A stretch of DNA of 34,908 bases from assembly GCA_018883425.1 (NCBI GenBank), contig VFQY01000014.1, forward strand, positions 1-34,908, written 5' to 3'. The notes below the pieces were generated by a model. That model was not told the origin of the DNA and searched no databases. It was given only the letters and a program-made list of their open reading frames with translations. Position 1 is the stretch's first letter. Every line of letters begins with the position of its first letter. Position numbers and translations under genes: made by a program. This stretch comes from Candidatus Omnitrophota bacterium (GTDB lineage Bacteria; Omnitrophota; Omnitrophia; Omnitrophales; Aquincolibacteriaceae). Below, one piece after another: positions 1-6,777 of the stretch.

Positions 1-1
1 G

Positions 2-868
2 GAAGTGGTAGTTCATTGGGGGGCGGGTGCTTATATTTGCGGTGAAGAGACCGGGCTTCTGGAATCCCTGGAAGGTAAACGCGCTTATCCCCGTTTGAAA
101 CCTCCGTTTCCTGCCGTTGCGGGTCTTTTCGGCTGTCCGACGGTCATCAACAATGTCGAAACGCTCTCTTATCTTTCCGCCGTGTTTCAAATGGGCGGCG
201 AGGAATTTGCGAAGCTTGGGTCTGAGAAGAACGGCGGCATGCGTCTTTTCTGTGTCAGCGGGCATGTAAAAAAACCGGGCGTCTACGAGCTGCCGCTCGG
301 AACGCCTCTGCGGGAAATTATTTATCAGCATGCCGGCGGCATCCGCGGAGACCGCAAGCTCAAGGCGGTTGTTCCCGGGGGGCTCTCAGCCGCAATCCTG
401 ACCGCCGATGAAATTGATGTCGGTATGGATTTTGATCAGCTGCGCGCCCGGGGAACCATGGCTGGTTCAGGCGGCGTGATTGTCATGGATGAGAGCGCGT
501 CGATTGTTGAAGCTCTGATGGTCGCGATGCGGTTTTACGCGCATGAATCCTGCGGGCAGTGTTCGCCGTGCCGCGAAGGCACGGGCTGGGTAGATAAAAT
601 TCTGCACCGCGTCGTCGGCGGTGAAGGCCGGAAGCAGGATGTTGATAATCTCCTGGATATCTGTTCTTTTATGGGCGGAACGACAATTTGCGCGCTTGCC
701 GACGGAGCCGCCATGCCTCTGCGCAGCTACCCGACGAAGTTCCGCTCCGAGTTTGAAAGTTACATTGCTGAAAAAAAATCCAACCCCGGCCTGGTTTCGC
801 AAAGTCATCACGGAGCCCTGAGCGGCCGCGGGGGACAAAGGGAATTTCATAAGGCCGGCCATGCCTAA
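2..868 (+). CDS. nuoF: NADH-quinone oxidoreductase subunit F (NuoF), C-terminal part
   Basis: This is the 51-kDa-type flavoprotein subunit of complex I, which takes electrons from NADH to FMN and passes them through a [4Fe-4S] cluster at the tip of the peripheral arm. The gene is cut by the window edge, so the Rossmann-like glycine-rich FMN/NADH loop lies upstream and is not visible. What remains starts inside the conserved GAGAYICGEET segment. It then runs through the PTVINNVET block and a SLBB-like region to the N3 cluster motif SCGQCSPCREGTGW. Counting from the GTG at position 5, the ligands are C183, C186, C189 and C229, in the normal C-x2-C-x2-C-x39-C arrangement. The GTG at 5 is not a true start because the homology clearly continues upstream. 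The stop overlaps the nuoG start by 8 nt, indicating co-transcription and probably translational coupling. nuoE probably lies upstream, outside the window. Confidence 0.96.
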   Translation, partial: EVVVHWGAGAYICGEETGLLESLEGKRAYPRLKPPFPAVAGLFGCPTVINNVETLSYLSAVFQMGGEEFAKLGSEKNGGMRLFCVSGHVKKPGVYELPLGTPLREIIYQHAGGIRGDRKLKAVVPGGLSAAILTADEIDVGMDFDQLRARGTMAGSGGVIVMDESASIVEALMVAMRFYAHESCGQCSPCREGTGWVDKILHRVVGGEGRKQDVDNLLDICSFMGGTTICALADGAAMPLRSYPTKFRSEFESYIAEKKSNPGLVSQSHHGALSGRGGQREFHKAGHA

Positions 869-2489
869 ACTGACGATCGACGGTAAGGAAGTTGAAGTCC
901 CGAAAGGAACGCGCCTGATTGAAGCCGCGAAGGCGGCGGGCATTGACGTGCCCTATTACTGCTATCACCCCGGGCTCTCGGTCGCGGGAAACTGCCGCAT
1001 GTGTCTCGTCGAAGTTGAAAAAGCTCCAAAGCTCCAGATCGCCTGCCACCTCGAGGCCGCTGACGGCATGGTGGTGCGCACCCAGACCGAAAAAGTCCTC
1101 AAAACCCGCCAGCATGTTTTGGAATTTCTGCTCCTCAATCATCCGGTCGACTGTCCGGTATGCGATCAGGCCGGCGAATGCTGGCTGCAGGACTACTACA
1201 TGAAGCACGGGCTCTACGACAGCCGTCTGAACGAAAACAAAAACAAGAAACCCAAAGCGGTACCTCTGGGTCCGCACGTCATGCTCGATGCTGAGCGCTG
1301 TATCCTTTGTTCACGCTGTATCCGTTTTTGCGACGAAGTTTCCAAGACCTCTGAATTAGGCTTTATCCATCGCGGCAGTCATACTGAAATCTCTGCGGCA
1401 CCCGGCCGGGAACTCGACAACCGCTATTCCGCCAATACGGTCGACATCTGCCCCGTCGGCGCTCTCACAGACCGGGATTTCCGTTTCAAGATCCGCGTTT
1501 GGTACCTCAAAGAAGGCAACTCGGTTTGCAGCGGATGCGCCCGGGGGTGCAGCATTCAGGTCCACTACAATCTCGATCGGCCGCATCATGGACGCGGAGA
1601 CCGCGTGAAGCGTCTCAAGCCCCGGTACAACCCGCGCGTGAATCAATGGTGGATGTGTGACGAAGGCCGCTACAGCTACAAGAGTCATGACCAGAACCGT
1701 ATTTTGGAACCTGTGCGGAGGAGCCCTGAGGGTGTCCGTGAAATGACGTGGAGCGAGGCGGTGTCGGAGCTCACGCCCCGCTTGGCCTCTGCGGGAAAAT
1801 CTTTCGGCGTTCTGCTCTCACCGCAAATGTCTAACGAAGAACTCTTTTTTGCCCGCCGTCTTTTTGCCGAGCAGATAAAAACAGGCGATATCGCTCTTCT
1901 CGCGCCGAATGCCGAGGGCTTTCAGGATGATATCCTGATCCGGGCTGACAAAAATCCCAATACGAGGGGCGCGGCGGAGTTGGGGTTGAAAGAGGGAGGC
2001 GCCGCAAGTTTGCTGGAGAAGGCCGCTCAGGGAAAGCTTGAGGGTCTTGTGATCTTCGGACAGGATCTCACCGTGCGCTGTGAATCGGGCCAGCAAAAGC
2101 GGGCGTTTGAAAAACTCTCATGGACAATTTTTATCGGCAGTCACCACCATCTCACTTCAGAATTTGCCGGATGGGTCCTTCCGGCGGCAGCACACTTTGA
2201 AAGGGAAGGAACGTTCACCAATTTTGAAGGCGTCACGCAGAAATTTGAAAAGGTTCTCGAGCCCTTGGGTTCGGCCAAGCCTCTGCTCGAGATTCTCGCG
2301 CTGCTGGCGCAGCAGCTCGGGATCAATCTCCCGAGCTCGGAACCTCGCGCGCTTTTCCGCGAGATGGCCGGATGCATTCCGTTTTTCAGCGGTCTTGATT
2401 ACGGCGCCCTGGACACAGGCGGTGAAACGATTCGGGCCATGGCAGCCCCGACGATCCCCGCTCTCGAGCAGTACGACAACATTCTCTAA
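861..2489 (+). CDS. nuoG: NADH-quinone oxidoreductase subunit G (NuoG), short form
   Basis: This peripheral-arm subunit carries the iron-sulfur wire of complex I; the product is 542 aa. The N-terminal ferredoxin fold has [2Fe-2S] ligands C34, C45, C48 and C62. The His-Cys domain has H94, C98, C101 and C107 for a [4Fe-4S] cluster. A second [4Fe-4S] site is C147, C150, C153 and C197. A further motif, C223-x2-C226-x3-C230-x35-C266, matches the extra N7-type cluster at the front of molybdopterin-oxidoreductase domains. The molybdopterin-like part that follows is only about 270 residues, whereas E. coli NuoG is about 900 aa in total, so this is a shortened version. The reading frame is intact to a normal stop, so it is not a visible frameshift. 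The ATG overlaps the end of nuoF, and nuoH follows 21 nt downstream. It could be mistaken for an NADH-dependent hydrogenase or formate dehydrogenase subunit, but nuoF and nuoH on either side favour complex I. Confidence 0.95.
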   Translation: MPKLTIDGKEVEVPKGTRLIEAAKAAGIDVPYYCYHPGLSVAGNCRMCLVEVEKAPKLQIACHLEAADGMVVRTQTEKVLKTRQHVLEFLLLNHPVDCPVCDQAGECWLQDYYMKHGLYDSRLNENKNKKPKAVPLGPHVMLDAERCILCSRCIRFCDEVSKTSELGFIHRGSHTEISAAPGRELDNRYSANTVDICPVGALTDRDFRFKIRVWYLKEGNSVCSGCARGCSIQVHYNLDRPHHGRGDRVKRLKPRYNPRVNQWWMCDEGRYSYKSHDQNRILEPVRRSPEGVREMTWSEAVSELTPRLASAGKSFGVLLSPQMSNEELFFARRLFAEQIKTGDIALLAPNAEGFQDDILIRADKNPNTRGAAELGLKEGGAASLLEKAAQGKLEGLVIFGQDLTVRCESGQQKRAFEKLSWTIFIGSHHHLTSEFAGWVLPAAAHFEREGTFTNFEGVTQKFEKVLEPLGSAKPLLEILALLAQQLGINLPSSEPRALFREMAGCIPFFSGLDYGALDTGGETIRAMAAPTIPALEQYDNIL

Positions 2490-2510
2490 TCCGCGGACAG
2501 GTTTAAAGGC

Positions 2511-3623
2511 ATGATCACAACGGTAATTTTGGCGGGCTTAGTTCTCTTCATGGTCATCAACTACGCCGCGCTTCATACGTGGATCGAACGTAAGCAGAGC
2601 GCGATGATGCAGGACCGCGTCGGCGCAAACCGTGCGCGCGTCGAACTGCCCTGGAAATGGGCCGCGCCGATTAATTTTCTTCTCAGACCCGTCAATGCTC
2701 TCGGCCTGTTTCATCCGATCGCGGATGCGATCAAGATGTTCACGAAAGAAGATTACATCCCGCCCTTCGGAGACAGATTTCTGCACACCCTGGCGCCGGC
2801 GCTGTCTCTGACTTTTGCGCTGGCCGGTTTTGCGGCGATACCTTTCGGCGACGTTCTCATTCTGAATGGACAGACGATCAATCTGCAGGTTGCTCCGGTG
2901 AATGTCGGGATTTTGTACGTCTTTGCGATGACTTCGATGGGGGTTTACGGCGTCATCCTTGCGGGTTTTGCGTCCAACAGCAACTATGCGTTTTTGGGCG
3001 GGCTGCGGGCCTCAAGTCAAATGCTCGCTTATGAAATTACTCTCGGACTGACGATTCTGGGCGTCGTTATGATTTACGGCTCGGTCGACTTGCAGGCGAT
3101 TGCCCGGGGACAAGGACAGCTGCTTTGGGGCTGGCTTCCCATGTGGGGTGTTCTCGTCCAGCCGGTCGGATTCATTTTGTTTCTTGCCGCCGGCATCGCT
3201 GAAACCAAGCGCATTCCTTACGACATGCCGGAGGGAGAGTCTGAGATTGTCGGTTACTTTACGGAGTACAGCGGTATGAAATTCGGGATGTTCTACTTTA
3301 CCGATTTTATAGAAACGATCCTGATAGCGTCCCTGACCACCGCTCTTTTTTTCGGAGGCTGGCAGGTTCCGTATCTCTACGCAGGCGGCTTTGAATTTCC
3401 GTGGGGAGCTTCATGGGCTCTGCCCCATTTCATGGTTGTTGCCCTGCAGATCGGTTCTTTTGCCTTGAAAGTGATTTTCTTCTGCTGGCTTTTTATGATT
3501 ATCCGCTGGACTCTGCCCCGTTTCCGCTACGATCAGCTGATGGATCTCGGCTGGAAGGGTATTTTTCCCATTGCTCTCGCCAATCTTGTCGCAACCGCGG
3601 GCATCCTGCTTCTTTTGCGCTAA
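2511..3623 (+). CDS. nuoH: NADH-quinone oxidoreductase subunit H (NuoH)
   Basis: This 370-aa membrane subunit sits at the junction of the two complex I arms and helps form the quinone chamber. It is strongly hydrophobic with about eight to nine predicted transmembrane helices. Family landmarks are the ERK segment after helix 1, the ADAIKMFTKEDYIP block, the acidic loop PYDMPEGESEIVGYFTEYSG, and FFGGW near the C-terminal third. Two departures are visible. The usual GPNR reads GANR, and the helix 1-2 loop is about 15 residues longer than in E. coli, between RVGANR and the ADAIK block. It follows nuoG by 21 nt, with a weak AAAGG upstream of the ATG. nuoI, which normally comes next, is instead at 16019, and a NUDIX gene takes its place. 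Confidence 0.95.
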   Translation: MITTVILAGLVLFMVINYAALHTWIERKQSAMMQDRVGANRARVELPWKWAAPINFLLRPVNALGLFHPIADAIKMFTKEDYIPPFGDRFLHTLAPALSLTFALAGFAAIPFGDVLILNGQTINLQVAPVNVGILYVFAMTSMGVYGVILAGFASNSNYAFLGGLRASSQMLAYEITLGLTILGVVMIYGSVDLQAIARGQGQLLWGWLPMWGVLVQPVGFILFLAAGIAETKRIPYDMPEGESEIVGYFTEYSGMKFGMFYFTDFIETILIASLTTALFFGGWQVPYLYAGGFEFPWGASWALPHFMVVALQIGSFALKVIFFCWLFMIIRWTLPRFRYDQLMDLGWKGIFPIALANLVATAGILLLLR

Positions 3624-3649
3624 CCCCCTGAACAACCTTTGACCTTACG

Positions 3650-4081
3650 ATGAAAGAGACCGAAAGCGCCGGGGGCATTATCCTGAATCAGGAGGGTTAC
3701 GTTCTGCTGGTCGAACAGAAGCGAGGCGTTTGGTCCCTTCCCAAAGGCCACCTTGAAGGAAAAGAAACTCCGCTTGAAGCCGCTCTGCGCGAAATCGAAG
3801 AAGAGACCGGCATCACCCGCCTTGAATTCAAAAAAGAACTGGGCAGTTACAAGCGCTTCAAGATCGGCAAGGACGGCCGGGATGACGCTGCTGAACTCAA
3901 GACGATGCACATTTTTCTTTTTACCACGAACGAGAAAAACACCCGGCCGCAGGATCCCACGATTGTCGGCCTTGCATGGGTGTCTCCCGAGGAGATTGCT
4001 CAGCGCCTGACCCATCCGAGGGACCGCGAATTTGTCACAGCCGTTCTTCCTCAAATCCGCCGGGACCCCGCGCAGGCATAA
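3650..4081 (+). CDS. NUDIX hydrolase
   Basis: This 143-aa protein belongs to the NUDIX family, whose members cleave nucleoside diphosphates linked to another moiety, commonly as housecleaning or Ap4A-type hydrolases. A complete NUDIX box is visible: G33, E39, R47, E48, E51, E52 and G54 fit the G-x5-E-x7-R-E-U-x-E-E-x-G-U pattern, so metal binding and catalysis should be intact. The short WSLPKGHLEGKE lead-in and small size resemble the MutT/Ap4A-pyrophosphatase type, but the substrate cannot be read from the sequence. It starts 26 nt after nuoH on the same strand with only a weak ribosome-binding site, so it may be expressed from the nuo transcript. A hairpin follows its stop directly. Confidence 0.9.
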   Translation: MKETESAGGIILNQEGYVLLVEQKRGVWSLPKGHLEGKETPLEAALREIEEETGITRLEFKKELGSYKRFKIGKDGRDDAAELKTMHIFLFTTNEKNTRPQDPTIVGLAWVSPEEIAQRLTHPRDREFVTAVLPQIRRDPAQA

Positions 4082-4113
4082 AAAAAGCGGGACAGGATTG
4101 CTCCCGTCCCGCT
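4080..4113 (-). terminator. Rho-independent terminator of sodB, possibly bidirectional
   Basis: The perfect 8-bp stem AGCGGGAC (4086-4093) / GTCCCGCT (4106-4113) encloses a 12-nt loop. On the minus strand the stem is followed directly by a run of six to seven T (4080-4085 read in reverse), 24 nt after the sodB stop. On the plus strand the trailing bases are CTTAGTT, which is only a weak U-tract, so terminating the nuoH-NUDIX transcript here is less certain. Confidence 0.8.
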
Positions 4114-4136
4114 CTTAGTTACCGGCGGGGCCGGCT

Positions 4137-4742
4137 TTAGGCGTTGACCGCAGCCCGCGTTCCCTGAAGCTGACTTTCCACAAAATCCCAATTCACGAGT
4201 TTCCAGAAGGCCTCGACATATTTGGGGCGCGCATTGCGATAATCGACGTAATAAGCATGTTCCCAAACATCGCAGGTCAAAAGCGGCTGGTTCGGACCCG
4301 TCAGAGGCGTGCCCGCGTTGGACGTCGACTCGAGAGCGAGCTTCCCGTCGGGTTTTTTAACAAGCCAGGCCCAGCCTGATCCGAAGAGGTTGATGGAAGC
4401 ATTCGTGAAGGATTCCTGAAATTTTTCGAAGGATTCAAAGGAATTCTTGATAGCGTCCCCGATGGCGCCCTTCGGAGCACCGCCGCCTTGCGGGGAAAGG
4501 CAATTCCAGTAAAAGGTGTGATTCCACACTTGTGCCGCGTTGTTGAACACCGGCCCTTGCTGGACTTTGCGGACGATGTCTTCCAGCGAAGCATTCGCGT
4601 GTTCACCGCCCTCGATCAGACCGTTGAGCTTGGTCACGTATGTCTGATGATGTTTGCCGTAGTGATACTCCAGAGTTTCTTTGGAAATGTGAGGCGCCAG
4701 GGCATCCATGGCATAAGGAAGTTCAGGGAGTTTGAAGGCCAT
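4137..4742 (-). CDS. sodB: Superoxide dismutase, Fe type
   Basis: This 201-aa cytoplasmic enzyme dismutates superoxide to oxygen and hydrogen peroxide. The four metal ligands are present: H27 (in EYHYGKHH), H75 (in QVWNHTFYW), D158 and H162 (in CDVWEHAYY). The [11 protein letters not shown] block and NLFGSGWAW favour iron over manganese, judged from family knowledge only. No signal peptide is seen and the length is normal. The ATG is preceded by GAGAGG at about 8 nt. It lies downstream of ahpC on the same strand, which makes functional sense because AhpC consumes the peroxide that SOD makes. A strong hairpin sits between the two genes, so sodB may be transcribed partly by readthrough from the ahpC promoter. 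Confidence 0.96.
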   Translation of the reverse strand: MAFKLPELPYAMDALAPHISKETLEYHYGKHHQTYVTKLNGLIEGGEHANASLEDIVRKVQQGPVFNNAAQVWNHTFYWNCLSPQGGGAPKGAIGDAIKNSFESFEKFQESFTNASINLFGSGWAWLVKKPDGKLALESTSNAGTPLTGPNQPLLTCDVWEHAYYVDYRNARPKYVEAFWKLVNWDFVESQLQGTRAAVNA

Positions 4743-4763
4743 TTGGGAATCCTCTCATGAAAC

Positions 4764-4798
4764 GCCGACCCTCCGCGGAGCGTCTCCGGAGGGTCGGC
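4764..4798 (-). terminator. Intercistronic hairpin between ahpC and sodB
   Basis: A perfect 12-bp GC-rich stem (4764-4775 paired with 4787-4798) encloses an 11-nt loop, 30 nt after the ahpC stop and just ahead of the sodB ribosome-binding site. Only GTTT follows on the minus strand, so it is a poor intrinsic terminator by itself. It may be a partial terminator or an RNA-stability element that separates ahpC and sodB expression levels. Confidence 0.6.
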
Positions 4799-4827
4799 AA
4801 GGTTAAGGCTTGAGCGTTAGAGCTGAC

Positions 4828-5391
4828 TTAGATTTTACCGACGAGATTCAGGCCGGGCTTGAGTGTGCTCTTGCCGGGCTTCCAGCTCGCGGGGCAAACC
4901 TCGCCCTTGCTTTCACGGACGAACTTTGCGGCCTGAACTTTACGCAGCAGCTCTTCAGCGCTGCGGCCGATGGAGTTGTCGTGGATCTCGATACATTTCA
5001 GCACACCGTCCGGATCGATGATAAACGATCCGCGCAGCGAGAGTCCCTCGGCTTCGATCAGCGTTCCGAATTCCCGGGAAAGAGACTGGTTCGGATCCGC
5101 AACCATGGGGAACTTAATTTTTTTGATGGCCGGGGAAACATCGTGCCAGGCTTTGTGGGTAAAAACGGTATCCGTGCTGACGGAGAGAACTTCCGCGCCC
5201 AAGCCCTGAAAACTGTCATAATGATTGGCCAGCTCTTCAAGTTCAGTGGGACAGATGAAGGTGAAATCGGCCGGATAAAAAACCATCACAACCCATTTAC
5301 CCTTGTAATCCGAAAGCTTGACGGTTTTGATTTCGTCATTCTGGTAAGCCTTCGCTTGAAACTCATTCACTTTATCGCCGATCTTAACCAT
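4828..5391 (-). CDS. ahpC: Alkyl hydroperoxide reductase C (typical 2-Cys peroxiredoxin)
   Basis: This 187-aa cytoplasmic peroxidase reduces hydrogen peroxide and organic peroxides. The peroxidatic cysteine is C47 in DFTFICPTE and the resolving cysteine is C166 in GEVCPASW. The length and the LVGKI C-terminus match enterobacterial AhpC closely. Other typical blocks are FYPADFTF, STDTVFTHKAWH and the SIGRSAEELLRK region. No AhpF or thioredoxin-like reductant is encoded next to it, so its electron donor is not known from this window. Translation starts at an ATG with a strong AGGAGG at good spacing. It heads a two-gene unit with sodB, and an extended -10 promoter candidate lies about 90 nt upstream. 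Confidence 0.96.
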   Translation of the reverse strand: MVKIGDKVNEFQAKAYQNDEIKTVKLSDYKGKWVVMVFYPADFTFICPTELEELANHYDSFQGLGAEVLSVSTDTVFTHKAWHDVSPAIKKIKFPMVADPNQSLSREFGTLIEAEGLSLRGSFIIDPDGVLKCIEIHDNSIGRSAEELLRKVQAAKFVRESKGEVCPASWKPGKSTLKPGLNLVGKI

Positions 5392-5481
5392 GGTGAATCC
5401 TCCTCTTCGTGCTGAAGTTTTTTAGTTGATGAAGACACATTCGGGTCAATCGGGGGATCTTCCGAACTCAAGCAGGGCCGT

Positions 5482-5490
5482 ATTCTAGCA
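5482..5490 (-). promoter_or_regulatory. Candidate extended -10 promoter for ahpC
   Basis: Read on the minus strand this is TGCTAGAAT: an extended -10 TGn followed by TAGAAT, five of six matches to TATAAT. No convincing -35 hexamer lies 16-18 nt upstream, as expected for an extended -10 element. It implies a leader of roughly 80 nt before the ahpC start. No clear OxyR or PerR operator was recognised. Confidence 0.4.
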
Positions 5491-5955
5491 TAAGCGGTTC
5501 AAATAACCAGACTGAAATTGTCCGAGAAGGTGGAGATTCTGTAGGCGGGGGCGCGGGGTATTCCGCCCGTCGCTGTTCAATCAAGCACGAGACCCTCAAA
5601 CTGAAAAAAAATCCGAATCCCCAACACTCTCTCCAGCAGAGCGGAAATGGCGGAGCTCATTTTAGCGGGGCGGCGGGTCTTAAGGTCTGAAGCGGTTCGG
5701 GGTGCTTCTCCTAGGTCGAGTGGAGGCAGCTGTGCCATGCTCATAAGATTCGGCCTCGGGGCTGTTTTCCTCGTCGGCGGGGATCAGGTCTTTAGAACTT
5801 CCCTTAGAGCCAAGCCTTGCGTGCTTGGCGCCCTGCTTTCTAAACCGAAGCTCATGAACAATTTAGAATGTGATTGCACTCCCCAAGCGAAGGGGGTGAT
5901 GTTTGAAATTGGCGGCTCAGACTGCTGTCTTTCGCCGAGAAGTCGGAAATTTCTT
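5491..5955. other. Long non-coding stretch with several hairpins
   Basis: No convincing gene is seen here. The open frame 5647-6006 has an unusual composition, no good ribosome-binding site, and runs through the terminator-like structure at its 3' end. Several local hairpins are present on the plus strand: GAAGC..GCTTC near 5689-5709, GCCAAGC..GCTTGGC at 5809-5829, CACTCCC..GGGGGTG near 5878-5901, and GGCG..CGCC near 5911-5936. I searched by eye for tmRNA, RNase P RNA, SRP RNA and 6S RNA signatures and found none. It may hold an unrecognised small RNA or an sdh leader. Confidence 0.5.
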
Positions 5956-5996
5956 CCCTACTCCCGACCGGAGCTCCATCGAGAGGGTTTTTTTTT
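5956..5996 (+). terminator. Terminator-like hairpin plus U-tract upstream of sdhC
   Basis: CCCT-A-CTC (5956-5963) pairs with GAGAGGG (5981-5987) to give a 7-bp stem with one bulged A. The inner loop contains the palindrome GGAGCTCC. Nine T follow directly (5988-5996), then CATTTTTT. It lies about 85 nt before the sdhC start with no upstream plus-strand gene, so it would end a non-coding transcript or attenuate the sdh operon. Confidence 0.55.
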
Positions 5997-6083
5997 CATT
6001 TTTTAAGCGGCTTATGGTAGACTACGCAACGCTTTTCCCCCAAAAAGCCCGAACTCCAAAATCTATTCCAGTTAAGGTAAAAA

Positions 6084-6767
6084 ATGAACGGTGTAAATCC
6101 CTGTCTTTTTCGCAGCTCTGTCGGCAAAAAGTTTTTGATGGCCTTTACCGGGTTCATTCTCGTAGGCTTTATTGTCGGTCATCTGGCTGGGAATTTTTTC
6201 ATCTACGCCGGCAGGGAAGCGATTAACGACTATGCCGAGCATCTCGAGAGCCTGGGTCCTCTTCTTTGGCTTGCCCGCATCATTCTGCTGGCAGCTGTAA
6301 GTATCCATGTCGTTACGGCAGTTCAGCTTGCCCGGGAGAACAGGGCCGCGCGTCCCTTAAATTATCAGGCGTACAAGACAAGAGAAACGACCTATGCGGC
6401 GCGCACGATGATGATGTCCGGTTTGATTGTGCTGGCGTTTATTATCTACCATCTGCTGCACTTTACCTTCGGAATAACTCATCCGGAAATCTCTCATGAG
6501 GTTGACGCACACGGCCGTCATGACGTCTATTTGATGATCGTAAAAAGTTTTCAGGATCTGTGGGTTGTCGCGGCCTACGTTACGGCCCAGATCCTTTTGG
6601 CGGCTCACCTTTCCCACGGATTATCGAGTATTCCCCAGTCCCTTGGTTTTCTGGGAGAGTCGCAGCGTAAAAAGCTCCGGTGCGCCGGGCGCATTTTCGC
6701 AATCCTGCTTTTTGCGGGCTATATCTCAATACCTTTGTCGGTCTATTTCGGATGGGTGAAACTGTGA
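6084..6767 (+). CDS. sdhC: Succinate dehydrogenase cytochrome b558 subunit (SdhC)
   Basis: This 227-aa integral membrane protein anchors SdhA/SdhB, binds heme b and passes electrons to quinone. It belongs to the single-anchor cytochrome b558 type with five transmembrane helices, at about residues 17-40, 60-82, 108-130, 155-178 and 203-222. Candidate heme-ligating or quinone-site histidines are H33 (VGHLAGN), H75 (VSIHVV), H123/H126 (YHLLHF) and H175/H178 (AAHLSHGL). There is no separate sdhD, as expected for this type. The ATG is preceded by TAAGG at about 5 nt. sdhA begins 10 nt after the stop. The type is shared by Bacteroidota, Chlamydiae, delta-proteobacterial groups and others, and some relatives work as fumarate reductases. 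SOD, AhpC and complex I nearby favour the succinate-oxidising direction, but that is inference. Confidence 0.93.
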   Translation: MNGVNPCLFRSSVGKKFLMAFTGFILVGFIVGHLAGNFFIYAGREAINDYAEHLESLGPLLWLARIILLAAVSIHVVTAVQLARENRAARPLNYQAYKTRETTYAARTMMMSGLIVLAFIIYHLLHFTFGITHPEISHEVDAHGRHDVYLMIVKSFQDLWVVAAYVTAQILLAAHLSHGLSSIPQSLGFLGESQRKKLRCAGRIFAILLFAGYISIPLSVYFGWVKL

Positions 6768-6777
6768 GTTTAAGATC

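Noticed and set aside
4810-5415. 201-aa plus-strand open frame
   Set aside because: Opposite to ahpC over its full length; shadow of a clear gene.
5647-6006. 119-aa open frame in the region before sdhC
   Set aside because: No ribosome-binding site of quality, odd composition, no recognisable motif, and the frame runs through the hairpin and poly-T of a terminator-like structure, ending in FFFIF from the T run.
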